Notes: generated from the sequence alone by a model not told the origin. 64,000 bases of DNA from Adiantum capillus-veneris (GCA_014529385.2 CM043953.1:64515372-64579371); one strand, 5' to 3'. Shown: positions 47,201 through 56,112, counted from the stretch's first letter. Numbers and translations: made by a program.

Positions 47201-50200
47201 AAGCATTGATTGTATCTTTCTTGGTCATCCGAAGATGGTTCCAAGCAGCTCGTATATCTCGCTCAAACTCTTGAGTCAACCAAGAAGAAATAAAAAGCCT
47301 CTTGAATTTCAGCCATGTAACTGGCACAGTCTTGCTTAATAGAAGTGTGGACCACCAAGTACGAGCATTCCCCTTAAAGTAAGAGGCAGCTCTCCGAATC
47401 TTGGAGTGCTCTGAATAGCGTCCTCCCGCGAAAGCGATGTCAAACTGCTGTATAAAAGACAAAGCCTTCGAAGCATCTGAGTATCCTGAAAAGTATCAAA
47501 CTTGATCGAGTGGCCACCTTCCTTAAACTCTCGGACTTTCTTGCTTTTATCTTCGAGAAAGTCATACTGGTTGGCTTTGTAAAAATTCTCCTTGTTCGCA
47601 TAAAACTTTCCGTCATCGGAATCTGAGCTGTCTGTAGACGAGTCCTCAGTAGAACTGTGAGTCTCTGGGCGAGATTTAGCCTTCTTTGCCTTTCTCTTGC
47701 CCTTTCCAAAGCGTTGCTTCTTGCTTCGCTTTTTTTACCTTTTCTGTCTTCTTCGCTCGAATCCGAGGAGCTAGAAGAACTGTCAGAAGAAGAAGAAGAA
47801 GAATTGGGTAGGTCTTCAAACTTGACGCGCTTCTTCAATTTCTTTGCCTTGTTAAATGTCGACCGAGGACCCAAATATCCCGGGAAGTCAGTGCCTTTCT
47901 TCTGCTTTTTGTCGTGCTTTTTGGCTTTCTTTTGCGTGTCAAAAAGCTGAGCAATCCGTGCATCAACCACGTTCTCCAGTTCCTTCTCCGTATATTTCTT
48001 GGAGGCAGAAGGTTTCTTGAGAGCGGGTTTCGGGAGTGTTGTTGTGGTTCTCTGCCACTCCATCTGTACCTCTTCCAAAGAGGTCTGGTTCATATATTTT
48101 GCCATCTTCGGGTCCTTGGCAAAATTGAGCATCATCTTTGTTGCATCCCTGATCAACTGGCGACGCTCTATCTCTCGCCGCTCCGCCTAAGTAGGCCAAG
48201 GCGGGCCATACTCTCTGCCTGAATCTTCGTTGTGATCCCAGCCCGCATCTCCAGATGCAGAGGGAGTCGACTGATCATTGCCTGAAGCCATAGGTGCCGC
48301 GGAAAAAAATTCGGGGATCGGATTTCCCGTAGAAGAGAAATCGGCCGTGCTCTGATACCACTGTAACAGACTTGGGACACTCCAAGTCAAGAATCAACCG
48401 CGACAGCACCAAATAACCACTTCAAAACAATTCACAGATCACAATAGATTTGCACTGGCCCGGCGGAGTTCTGTGCCTAGAGATATTGGCCCCAAAGACT
48501 GGCGCCCCTTTCGGTATTTCTTTTTATATTAATCAATCATCAAAGTACAAGAGAGCGGTTAGGGTTTCACTCTCAGACTCTGCGTCCACATGCTCTGAGA
48601 AGTGAGGCCCTCACCACTAATTTAAAGGTTACAAGAGATGCCCAAAAGCAGAGCCCCAAAAGCTTTTAAAATCAAAAGCATCAGTTCTCTCTCTCTCTTA
48701 GAGAGTCTTTTCTCTTTTTTTTATTAAAAAAAAGCAAAAGCAAAATTCGCGTCGCTCATCATTTTCCACAAAAAAATATATATATATATATATATAATAA
48801 TCCGCCTCCGCGATTTCCGGAAATTAGGGTTTCTGGCAGAAATTAGGGTTTGCAGAAATTAGGGTTTCTGCTGTCCGCCACGTCATCACTTTGTGACACT
48901 CTCTTATTCACACGAAGATCCACAATCGTCTTAGCACCAAGCAGTTAGAGAGATTGGTTTATTGCCGTGCTAACATGCGGCTTGTGCGCAGCTTTCATGC
49001 CTTGGGGACACCCCTAGCGGCACCTGTTAGGGACGTAGCCATTACACCTGTCATTGGCAAACTTCGGTTGCATTGTCAGGGGTATTTGGGGCATGAGAAC
49101 TTTTACATAATGCCTTTAGTTGTGATGTTCTCTTGGAAATTCCCTGGTACCACAAGAACAACGCCGTGGTCGACTATTGGGCGAGAAAAGCGACTTTGAC
49201 CACAGAGAAGGGCAGACCTATTGTACTTGATGTAAAACTTAAGGGCGAGTCTGTCCCTATTGTATCGGCTTCCGCCATTTCAAAATTAATGAAATCCAAT
49301 TTGTTTGTTTACTCGATATTTTTGAGAGAGATGAATGATGAGAATAGGACAAGTAAGTATGAACTTGATAAAGAACCCCAAGATTTTCTCCACACTCGTG
49401 CCAATTGCTTCTCAGAGGGCCTGCCAGGCGAGTTACCACCCGCTCGTCCTGAAGATCATACCATTGATCTGATACTTGGAAGCACACCACCAACCGGCCA
49501 CCTTAACGAGTGAGCCGAGCCCAGAACGAAGAAATTATGAACCAAGTGAAAGACCTCTTGGAAAAGGGTCTTGTCCAGCCTAGTACTTCACCGTACTGTT
49601 CTCCAGTATTGTTGGTTTTGAAGAAAGACAGATCTTGGAGAATGTGCATCGATTATAGAGCTCTCAACAAAATCACCATCAAGAACAGATTTCCGATTCC
49701 TAGAAATACTTGACCGACTTCAGGGATCCTCGTACTTTAGCAGGATCGACTTGAAAAGCGGATATCATCAGATCCGAATCGCACCGAGAGATGTCTACAA
49801 GACAGCCTTTCAGACGACTTTTGGGTTGTTTAGAGTTTTTGGTGATGCCTTTTGGCCTAACCAATGCTCCTACGACATTTAACAGAATGATAGACAGGAT
49901 TTTTCGAGAGTATAGACTATTTGTTGGCACTTTCTTCGACGACATCATTGTTTTCTCCAAGGATGAGGCAGAACATAGACAACATCTGCTTCGGGTCTTT
50001 CAGGCATTACGAGATCACAAGTTAGTGATTAATGCAAAGAAAAAAGAATTTTCCTACCAGAGATACACTTTTTGGGACACATTGTCTCAACAGCGGGAGT
50101 GCAGATGGACCCGGCCAAGATAGAGACTATCCGTGATTGGTCTGATTTGAAGAATGTCAATGAAATTAGAAGCTTCTTGGGATTGTGTTCGTACTACAGG

Positions 50201-53200
50201 CGGTTCATTAGAAAGTTTGCAGAGGTTGATTTCCCTTTGCATATCTTAACACAAAAAGGAGTCTCTTTCTCGTGGGGACCCACAGAGGTGATTGCCTTTC
50301 AGACTTTGAAAGAGAAATTGACTACGGGACCAGTTTTGACTTTGCCGAACTTGCAAGAGTCATTTGAAGTATATTGTGATGCTTGTGGTCGTAGTCTGGG
50401 TGCGGTCTTAATGCAAGAAGGCCATGCCATTGCCTACGAGAGCCGATTGTTCTCAAGGCCAGAATTGACAGCACAGATTTATGAGAAAGAGCTTTTGGCG
50501 GTTATCCATGCTCTTACTCAGTTGCGGCACTACCTACTCCGAGCGGATTTTACTGACTTCACAGACCATCAGAGTTTACGCTACTTGTCACAAAAGTAGC
50601 TATCCGAAAAGCACATGCGGTGGGCGAACATCTTGTCACAGTTTCACTTCCAGATTGTCCATGTTCAGGGACAGAAGAATTTGGTGGCAGATGCTTTGTC
50701 TTGGAAGCCGTTGGTTCGGGCTATTTCCGCGATACATTCGAGGATATGGTCGATCATTATGCCACAGATACAGATTTTGCAGACATTTTCACACGGATAC
50801 GGGATCGGGAGACAGTAGCGGGATATTCCATTCGGGATGGCTACTTGATGAGGAAAACCATGTTGTACATTACACAGCCGTTGAGGGAAAAGGTTATGAC
50901 CGAATGCCACTGGCTGCCTTTTACGGGTCACAGCGGCATTGCTACCACCTTAAAAGGGGTAGAGAGATACTTCTTTTGGCCGAGACTCAAGAAGGATGTA
51001 GACGAGTTTGTGCGCAGTTGCTTGGTATGCCAGAAGGTCAAGTTTGACGAGCATAAAGCACGGGAATTGTTAAAGCCTTTGCCTATACCCACCCGCCCTT
51101 CGGAAAGTATTGCAATGGACTTCATTTTTTATCTCCTGAGAACACACAGTGGTCACAATGGTATCTGGATTGTTATTGACAAATTTAGCAAGCAGGCTCA
51201 TTTCATTCCAGTGAAGAAAACAGTCAAGCCACATCACTTAGCGAAACTGTTTGTGGCCAAGATCTTCAGATTACATGGCATGCCCGAGACGATTGTCTCC
51301 GACAGGGACCCCAGATTCACGAGTTTGTTTTGGAAGGCAATTTGGGAGAACATTGATATGCGGTTGCAATTCTCGTCATCTTTCCACCCGCAGACTGACG
51401 AGCAATCTGAGATTGCCAATTCAGTAGTTCTAGATTTATTGAAGTCTTATATCTAGGATCAAAAGACTAAATGGGAAAAGTATCTACATTTGGTGGAATT
51501 TGCCTACAACAACACAATACACTCATCGACAGGGAAGGCGCCATTTGAGATTATTGAAGGTGCTGCGAAGGTTCCACAATTCCTAAGCACGAAAGATAAG
51601 ATTTTTGAAGTTGATGAGTACACGCGCGACTTGGATACGGCTTTTGCCAAGGTCCACGAGGCTTTGCAAAAATCTCAAGAAAGACAGAAAAAGGCAGCAG
51701 ATCGCCATTATCGCGATTTGAAATTGAAGGAGAATGATTGGGTGCTCTTACGTTTTAAGAAGGCACACCTAAGAAAGACAAAGGGAAAGGAGAGGCTTTT
51801 TCCAAAGCTTAGTATGAGATACTACGGACTTTTCCAGATCTCCGAAAAGATCAATAATGTCTCCTTCCGACTCAAGCTATCTGACACTTCGAGGATTCAC
51901 AATGCATTTCATGTGAGTCTCTTGAAGCCTTTTAAAGGTGATGTGCCTGAAGACAGGGAGCTTGATGAGCAACCCGAAGTGGAAGAAAACGAGATCCTTG
52001 TTCCTAAACAGATATTGGCACATAAGGACAGAAAGATTAAGGGTAAAGTGAGAAGGCGATTCTTGATTAAATTCAAGAACTATCTTGCATTGGATGCGAA
52101 GTGGATGGAGGAGGAGGACCTAGCAGATACTCCTCAGATTCTGAATCTTTACCTTAAAGCTTTTGGTTTAGCATAGTCTATTCCAAATGGAACCCCGAAT
52201 TCAGCTTGGCCGGATATCTGGTGCAGTGGGTTTACACAAGAGGGGAGTTACTCCACTCCTTTGTCAACAGATGCCTCGATTTTTGAATACTAAAGTCATT
52301 GATGTCTCTTTGAGCTTCACGGATACTGAGAGCTGACAGTATTCTGCTGTATGACTTTATGAAATGGAATTCCGGATAATATGAAACTAATTTGTTCTTG
52401 ACTTGTTTAAGTGCAAAAACTGATAGACGAAATGACTGCAGCATTTTGGTCTGAATGATCTCGATAGACATGGCTGCAATAGGGATTAGTGAATCGGACA
52501 TCTATGAGGTCTTGAGTGGATCTAGATGCGATTGCTAATTGCATTGCCGATAAATCATGGTCCGAGATCCGAATGAATGTTGAATGTGATTTGTCATGTG
52601 ATGTCAAGTGATGTCCTGTGATGTCGTGTGATGTGACTGTCGATTGGTACATGTGCTAGATGTGTGTTCCTAGTGCGTCGGTACTAACAACCAGTGTCTG
52701 CTAAGACAGTTTATGGCTTCTGTCTATTTTGCACGCGTAATCGAGGGCAATTACAATGCTTTCAAGAGGGGGTTATGTCACAAACAGGTGACGTGGCATA
52801 CTAGAGTTGCAGGCCGGACACTCAGTCTCACACACCCTCCCTTGGTCATGGGTAGCCCCGGAAAATGCGATGAATGCTGACGTGTCACTACCATACGGAC
52901 CCTCCGTGTTTTCCGACGCGTTTTGCAACGCTATTTGCGGCAACCCGGCGCAACTTTTAAATCTTGCTTTACTTTACGCAATGTAGAAAGAGAGCGAGAG
53001 AGGCTTTGGATTGACTTGCTTTATTTTGTGAAAATTGCAAGAGCTTGTGAGAGACAGAAAGCTTTTGCTTTATTTCTGACAAGGCTTTTGATTTTCAGCT
53101 TTTGGGGCTCTGCTTTTGGCATCCCTTGTAAACCATCAAATAAGTGGGTAGGCCTCCCACTCTGCAGAGCATCTGGACGCAAAGTCAGAGAGTGAGAGCC

Positions 53201-55738
53201 TCCCACTCGATTGTACTTTTGCAACAGATTGATACAAAAAGAAATACCGAAAGGGACGCTAGTCTTTGGGACCAATATCTCTAGGCACGGAAACTCCGCC
53301 GGGCCAGTGTCGAATCAATTGTGAACTAAGAACTGTTTTGAAGTGAACTTATGTGGTGTCGCGGTAGAATCTCGACTTGGAGTGTCCAAGTCTGTTACAG
53401 TTCAAGTGCTTGTATCGACTTCTCCTCAGTGATAAAGATACTATTACGGCGGAGGACCAGCCCATCTTTTGGTCCCCAATACTGTGTCGATCTTCTCACT
53501 CTCTATCGCGCTCTCTCTCTCTCTCTATTTACTTCTCTCTATATCCTCTGGCTTCAGTAATACGTGATAGATCCTATTTATCCAAACATATTTTATATTG
53601 CTATGCGCTCCCGTTTGTGACACTCTCGATTAATTTGTTTTTAAGTATTAAAAGTGTTGCTAAGTGTATAGTTTGCAGTGTTTCTATCCGAGTACTCGCC
53701 AAAAGTGATTTCAACATGGTACTCATTAATGCGAAGAAGAGAATTCTTTTTGGAAGCAATTCCTTTTCTTGGGCACAAGGATGGGGTACCCATAGATCCT
53801 ACTAAAGTGAAGGCAATCAAGTCATGGACAGAACAACTCACCGAAAAGCTTCTAAAATGAAAGGGAAATCCATCCTTAACTTGTACTCTTGACCTGCAGA
53901 GATTTTGGTGTCCATTGCCGAAATTGAGTCAAAACCTGCAATTTCAGCCCTTGACAGGTTTGGACAGCTTGGTGGGAGTTTTGTCTAAGTGTACGATTGT
54001 TTACTTTCAATTAAATAAAAAAATATCACAAGGGGCGCCAATCTTTGGGACCTAAAGGGTGTCGATCTTCGTGTGTGCAATATCTAGTTATTGAACGCAT
54101 TTGTGTTCTCTTTCTTCTCAATACTTTGTGTATAATTAACAAGTAGTTGAAGTTATACCGCCCTCTACTGTGTACTGACCGGTTTCATAATAAATTCAGC
54201 CAGGTATCAAATTACAATAGAAATATGGAATCGCAATCGAAAAGAAAAAGAATCCCATCTTTCTAACAACAATCAAGTAGAGGCCTACTTGCATAAAAAC
54301 ACAAAATCCTAATAGCGGAATACACAGCGATAGAAACTTTAAAACTAGCAAACAATGAATTCCTCACCGTGTTACATATAAGACTGAAAGTTATTAAAAG
54401 CCTACTCCTACTGTGTTTCATTCGTCACATACACCGGTGTTCCTTGATCCATCACCCTTTATCCCCCCTCTCAAGAGAAAAGAAGTTTGAATCGATTGTC
54501 ATTCTTAGTTTTCTTTTGCCTCACTTAAAAAAAGTCATACGAAGCATTCTAGCAGCATCAAAACTAGAGCATTTACTACCATCAACGACCAAAAACGCTG
54601 GTCAAGTTCTTCACTCAGGAGAGCAATTTTTCTTTGTACCTTGAGAATAATTAACAAATAGGTGCAAGTAGCATTACCTTGTGGACTTTCTAGGTCTATT
54701 TGTGTGGTGAAATAAAACATTCGAGACTCTGCACCTTCTCCAAGAAGCATGCCAAAGAATGAGCCCTTAGCACATATTTGAAGGCCCTTGGCCTATGAAA
54801 AGCAATTTACATGAAAAGCCTTCAAACTCAAAAGCTTCTGGTCCAAAAGCAATGTCAAAAAGCTGCCAGTGTAAATCACAAAATTTCGTACAACAGTCAG
54901 CGCAAAACGCGAAAAACCATACAGTTTGCCACGTCATCATGTTAGCGCAATTTTCAAAATTTCCGTACAACTGCCACATCATCAACTGCTACGTAATTCT
55001 TTCTCTGTGTGTCCTGCTGTATTTTAATCCTTTATGGCACTTGGGGCCCATCGGATGGGGTCCCATAAGTTGGTATGACTTCTTCTTCTGTTACTTGTTC
55101 TTCTTAGGGTTTAGGCCCCTCGGCCGACATCTGCAAGTTGGCTCCATTCTCTAGGGCTTTAACACGTCAGCAGTTTATGATAGATGGGCATACTCATCCA
55201 TGATAAAGGCTAGCATTTGTCAAGCAAGAGCAAAAATACTATAAGCACTAAAGATTTGTAAACATTCCTCATTGTCTTCTTCCATACTTATTCTTCCATT
55301 GTCTCTGGTCTATGTTCTCTACATTTTGATAAATACAAGTTTAGAATGCAACCTTGGTTCACATCCCCTACAAATTTAAACAGGAAAGCGAGCAAGGGTG
55401 GTTTGTATGATGCCGACGATTACAAAAAACCCTCGGAGAAGAAGACAACGAGACTAAGACTTACCTTGCTCATTGCGAGCGGTAAAGACAATGACACCGG
55501 TCTGGTCACCAACAACAGACTCAGAGATGCGGACTTGGCGAGCATTGCTGAGGCCGGGGCGAGCACGCTGCATCACCAGTTTGGTGCTCACGACCTTCAC
55601 CACAAGGTTATGACCGAAGGTGCCGGGAAGCAATTGATCCACAGTCACAAACACGGGTTTCCTTAGCTGTTGATGCTGCTGCGGCGATGGCAGCTTTGCC
55701 TTCTGTTGATGCTGCTGCCGAGGCGCAGGAGAAGCCAT
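35021..55738 (-). CDS. OB-fold nucleic-acid-binding protein, At4g28440-like (2 exons)
   Basis: This is the one conserved host gene. Exon 1 (55738-55465) encodes residues 1-91 and one base of codon 92; exon 2 (35214-35021) completes codon 92 and encodes the rest, giving 155 residues and TAG. The donor is AAG|GTAAGT and the acceptor TGACAG|TT, and phase is kept exactly. After a Gln/Pro-rich N-terminal tail of about 27 residues comes an OB fold: '[19 protein letters not shown]', '[19 protein letters not shown]' at the exon 1 end, then '[19 protein letters not shown]', '[19 protein letters not shown]' and a conserved 'LVEYELVN' end. Plant proteins of this family are about the same length; they are single-domain, related to RPA/SOSS-type OB folds, and of unclear exact role (probably single-stranded nucleic acid binding). 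The reading is fully open, so the gene looks functional if the 20-kb intron is spliced. Confidence 0.92.
35368..35432. repeat. GT/GA/G-rich simple repeat upstream of the acceptor
   Basis: GT units with G runs, then GA, then long G runs. In the gene sense it reads as a long pyrimidine tract about 155-220 nt before exon 2. Confidence 0.85.
35440..36700. other. Intron sequence, nothing recognised
   Basis: AT-rich unique sequence. No gene, no LTR element and no repeat that I can identify. The minus-strand frame at 36260-36508 has no known domain. Confidence 0.4.
36711..37290 (+). repeat. Lone LTR of a gypsy D/E-related family
   Basis: Begins TGTCACAAAGTGATGACG and ends GTCTGTTACA, exactly the ends of the gypsy D and E LTRs. 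It shares 'aaataccgaaaggggcgcc', 'agtctttgg' and 'attctcgacttgg' in its 3' third. A purine run 'gggggagct' stands just before it, as before a 3' LTR. No pol precedes it, and flanks GAGCT and AAGCC do not match, so it is either a 3' LTR left after deletion or a solo LTR with decayed flanks. Confidence 0.7.
37291..38762. other. Intron segment with a promoter-like region, unassigned
   Basis: A TATA-like 'gctataaaagcatcacacg' lies near 37907. It is followed by short frames at 37855-38163 and 38262-38516 without known domain; one frame has a Cys pair pattern 'CPKCIRC'. The arrangement could be the 5' part (LTR plus leader) of another element, interrupted by gypsy E at 38768; I cannot name it. Confidence 0.4.
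38768..39133 (+). repeat. Gypsy E 5' LTR, 3'-truncated
   Basis: The first about 366 bp of the LTR, matching 52776-53167, including 'gacgtggcatactagagtt' and 'ggcatcccttgtaaacc'. It breaks off after 'ccactctgcaaagc', and gag sequence follows at once. Confidence 0.88.
39134..39685 (+). pseudogene. Gypsy E gag, N-terminal part
   Basis: It matches gypsy D gag (minus 47380-47930) block for block: Lys-rich '[12 protein letters not shown]', 'DFPGYLG', a Ser/Asp-rich stretch (about 39255-39450), '[20 protein letters not shown]', '[13 protein letters not shown]' and '[15 protein letters not shown]'. Two frame changes. At 39685 it stops being similar to gypsy D and the hAT segment starts. This is the region before and at the start of the retrotransposon-gag domain. 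Confidence 0.8.
39700..39778. repeat. GTAC-rich palindromic cluster at the hAT left end
   Basis: About ten 'cgtac', 'ccgtacgg' or 'cgtacgt' units lie within 80 bp, many self-complementary. In hAT elements the transposase binds repeated short motifs close to the ends; this cluster is a good candidate for such subterminal sites. Confidence 0.6.
41058..41165 (+). other. hAT intron 1
   Basis: GCAG|GTAGAT ... TTGTAG|GTGGTC, 108 bp. Joining gives the hAT core motif VTDNASN in frame. Confidence 0.85.
41726..41821 (+). other. hAT intron 2
   Basis: ATCG|GTAAGT ... TTTGCAG|TCGTGA, 96 bp; frame is kept across the join. Confidence 0.85.
42168..42274 (+). other. hAT intron 3
   Basis: CTCAG|GTAAAT ... 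GCTATAG|GATTGC, 107 bp; it leads into the dimerisation domain exon. Confidence 0.85.
42321..42970 (-). repeat. Gypsy D 3' LTR (650 bp, with internal duplication)
   Basis: It matches 48362-48898 with about 2 percent difference over the first 330 bp compared, but contains a duplicated segment of about 110 bp around 'ctctctcttagagagtctt' (about 42643-42800) that the 5' LTR lacks. The purine tract 'aagagggggtta' (minus) borders it at 42971-42983. Confidence 0.93.
43556..46215 (-). pseudogene. Gypsy D pol: RT, RNase H, integrase, chromodomain
   Basis: RT (46215-45271) is nearly complete: '[20 protein letters not shown]', '[15 protein letters not shown]', '[17 protein letters not shown]' and 'FFDDIIVFS', where the usual Y/F-x-DD pair is kept. 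After a frame change comes RNase H ('[14 protein letters not shown]', '[12 protein letters not shown]') with a TAG at 44961, then the integrase zinc region ('[10 protein letters not shown]', 'CLVCQKVKF') and '[10 protein letters not shown]', the first catalytic Asp. About 36 codons are then missing relative to gypsy E, before 'SDRDPRF' (second Asp). A C-terminal chromodomain-like segment ('[20 protein letters not shown]', '[11 protein letters not shown]') places it among chromoviruses. Confidence 0.9.
46400..46880 (-). pseudogene. Gypsy D zinc knuckle and protease region
   Basis: On the minus strand a knuckle [14 protein letters not shown] lies near 46815-46870. The protease C-terminal block (equivalent to '[10 protein letters not shown]' of gypsy E) lies near 46400-46440. 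The frame is broken repeatedly, so the catalytic triplet is not readable with confidence. Confidence 0.65.
46887..48293 (-). pseudogene. Gypsy D gag
   Basis: Begins with ATG near 48291 ('[18 protein letters not shown]'); a TAG at about 48189-48187 follows, then the same frame continues through '[18 protein letters not shown]', a Lys-rich part and a Ser-rich acidic part. It shifts near 47725 and again near 47470. The retrotransposon-gag domain is clear at 46990-47462 ('ARTWWSTLL', '[14 protein letters not shown]', '[10 protein letters not shown]'). Confidence 0.85.
48349..48360 (-). promoter_or_regulatory. Gypsy D primer-binding site
   Basis: TGGTATCAGAGC on the minus strand, next to the 5' LTR end; initiator-Met primer as in other plant chromoviruses. 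Confidence 0.9.
48362..48898 (-). repeat. Gypsy D 5' LTR
   Basis: 537 bp; minus strand TGTCACAAAG to TCTGTTACA. It contains a (TA)n run (about 48777-48796) where the 3' LTR has an A-rich run. Confidence 0.95.
49031..52176 (+). pseudogene. Gypsy E pol: protease end, RT, RNase H, integrase, chromodomain
   Basis: Protease end '[18 protein letters not shown]' near 49125-49180. RT is spread over three frames (49510-50270): '[20 protein letters not shown]', '[13 protein letters not shown]', '[16 protein letters not shown]', '[11 protein letters not shown]'. RNase H 50300-50600 ends at a TAG. Integrase: zinc region ('[10 protein letters not shown]', 'CLVCQKVKF'), then '[10 protein letters not shown]', '[13 protein letters not shown]', 'TDEQSEIAN', so all three acidic residues are present (51115-51410). 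A TAG at 51454 is followed by the same frame to 52176, with a GPY-like stretch and chromodomain ('[20 protein letters not shown]'). Mildly decayed compared with gypsy A. Confidence 0.92.
52177..52775 (+). other. Gypsy E 3' untranslated part and purine tract
   Basis: Matches the equivalent part of gypsy D (43000-43540, minus). It contains five near-perfect 'gtgatgtc' repeats (about 52590-52637) and ends in the purine tract 'caagagggggtta' (52763-52775). Confidence 0.8.
52776..53399 (+). repeat. Gypsy E 3' LTR, full length (624 bp)
   Basis: TGTCACAAAC to TCTGTTACA, followed by the duplication GTTCA. Its last third shares 'gaaataccgaaaggg', 'agtctttggg', 'tctctaggcacgga' and 'gccgggccagtg' with gypsy D LTRs and 37130-37290. 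Confidence 0.92.
53405..55340. other. Intron remainder with retroelement scraps
   Basis: A short gypsy RT/RNase H scrap is readable at 53716-53860 in two frames ('LINAKKR', '[18 protein letters not shown]'). An LTR-like piece 'ggggcgccaatctttggga' stands at 54035-54055. At 54930-55160 the minus strand shares blocks with the lone LTR at 36711 ('accaacttat', 'ccgatggggccc'-like). No gene seen otherwise. Confidence 0.5.
55465..55738 (-). other. Exon 1 coding part of the OB-fold gene
   Basis: ATG at 55738-55736 in the context 'gcgttcATGGC', with G at +4 as plants prefer. It ends at the donor AAG|GTAAGT. Repeated CAGCAGCATCAACAG-type codons encode the Gln-rich tail. Confidence 0.92.
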
Positions 55739-55857
55739 GAACGCGTTTCCTCAGCACGAAAACGCCAGCCGCGGTTTAGAGCTTTCCTGGCTGCCCAGTA
55801 GTAACTTGTTAACATTCTTCTGTTGAGCCTCTTCTGAATTAGTATCATTACTAATGT
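55739..55857 (-). promoter_or_regulatory. 5' untranslated/promoter-proximal region of the OB-fold gene
   Basis: GC-richer sequence directly upstream (minus sense) of the ATG. No clear TATA box is visible. A SINE lies immediately further upstream. Confidence 0.4.
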
Positions 55858-55967
55858 GTTGCCGTAGGGGCCTTAGGCCATTGCCCTTTTGAATGACAGG
55901 TCTTGAGTTCAACTCCTCGTCGGCTAGATCTTTAAGGTCTCTTGTTTCCTACGACGTTAAAACTTTC

Positions 55968-56018
<51 letters not shown>
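55858..56018 (+). repeat. CT-tailed tRNA-derived SINE, copy 3
   Basis: A-box-like 'taggccattgcc', B-box-like 'ggtcttgagttcaactcc' (about 55900-55917), then 'aaggtctcttgtttcctacgacgttaaaactttc' in short blocks shared with the copies at 2184 and 34111, then (CT)n 55971-56018. It stands about 120 bp upstream of the OB-fold start codon. Confidence 0.6.
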
Positions 56019-56022
<4 letters not shown>

Positions 56023-56035
56023 TGCAGGCACTCGA

Positions 56036-56112
56036 AACCTATCTCCTCTGAACTGTAGGTGCACACAAGCCGAGTGCCTATCTCCTCGGAACTGTAGGTG
56101 CACACAAGCCGG
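56036..56112. repeat. Tandem duplication of about 40 bp
   Basis: 'cctatctcctc(t/g)gaactgtagg' plus 'tgcacacaagccg' occurs twice, at about 56038-56072 and 56078-56112, with one base difference. Confidence 0.85.

Larger units (their letters stand above)
42321..48898 (-). mobile_element. Gypsy D: Ty3/gypsy chromovirus inserted in the hAT transposase
   Basis: Minus-strand element with 5' LTR 48898-48362, initiator-Met primer site 48360-48349, gag, protease, RT, RNase H, integrase, chromodomain, purine tract and 3' LTR 42970-42321. The duplication CTCTC (42316-42320, 48899-48903) and the exact continuation of the hAT reading on either side prove the ends. It is a sister of gypsy E (same gag, pol and LTR ends) and runs in the same direction as the host OB-fold gene. 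Several frameshifts and a gap in integrase make it inactive. Confidence 0.95.
40107..49010 (+). pseudogene. hAT-family transposase gene, spliced, interrupted
   Basis: Start ATG at 40107. Domains: BED zinc finger (WVCKYCGE ... KHL ... H, about 40200-40300); an Ala/Ser-rich linker; DUF659/hAT core with '[19 protein letters not shown]' (about 40868) and, after an intron, '[15 protein letters not shown]' and '[16 protein letters not shown]', the hAT core Asp and CxxH region; then the C-terminal dimerisation domain, 'CKRNWSAYS' before and '[21 protein letters not shown]' after gypsy D. Three introns with GT/AG ends: 41058-41165, 41726-41821, 42168-42274. Joining the exons keeps frame. One in-frame TAG (40755) and the loss of the very end show it is inactive. 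Confidence 0.9.
39686..49030 (+). mobile_element. hAT transposon segment inside gypsy E, itself split by gypsy D
   Basis: Between the gag and protease parts of gypsy E lies a hAT transposase gene with its 5' flank. The left edge is at about 39686 (after 'cttcgagg'), the right edge at about 49030 (before 'gacgtagccattacacc', which resumes gypsy). Gypsy D sits in it at 42321-48898. Terminal inverted repeats and an 8-bp duplication cannot be shown, because the coding end is directly fused to gypsy sequence. A GTAC-rich palindromic cluster follows the left edge. Confidence 0.75.
38768..53399 (+). mobile_element. Gypsy E: Ty3/gypsy chromovirus interrupted by a hAT segment
   Basis: Ends TGTCACA (38768) and GTTACA (53399) are flanked by the perfect duplication GTTCA (38763-38767, 53400-53404). 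Plus-strand order: damaged 5' LTR, gag start, hAT segment with gypsy D inside, protease end, RT, RNase H, integrase, chromodomain, 3' untranslated part, purine tract, 3' LTR. The 5' LTR is fused straight into gag, so the LTR end, primer site and gag start are lost; about 0.85 kb from mid-gag to protease is also missing where the hAT lies. It was inserted in the intron of the OB-fold gene, opposite to the gene's direction. Confidence 0.9.
35215..55464 (-). other. 20,250-bp intron filled with transposons
   Basis: GT at 55464-55463 and AG at 35216-35215 in minus sense, phase 1. It holds gypsy E, the hAT segment and gypsy D, plus LTR scraps. About 180 nt before the acceptor lies a strong C/CT-rich tract (minus sense of 35368-35432). 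Confidence 0.9.

Noticed and set aside
55346-55666. Plus-strand frame of 106 codons over exon 1 of the OB-fold gene
   Set aside because: The minus-strand reading matches a known plant protein and ends at a consensus splice donor; the plus frame has no such support.
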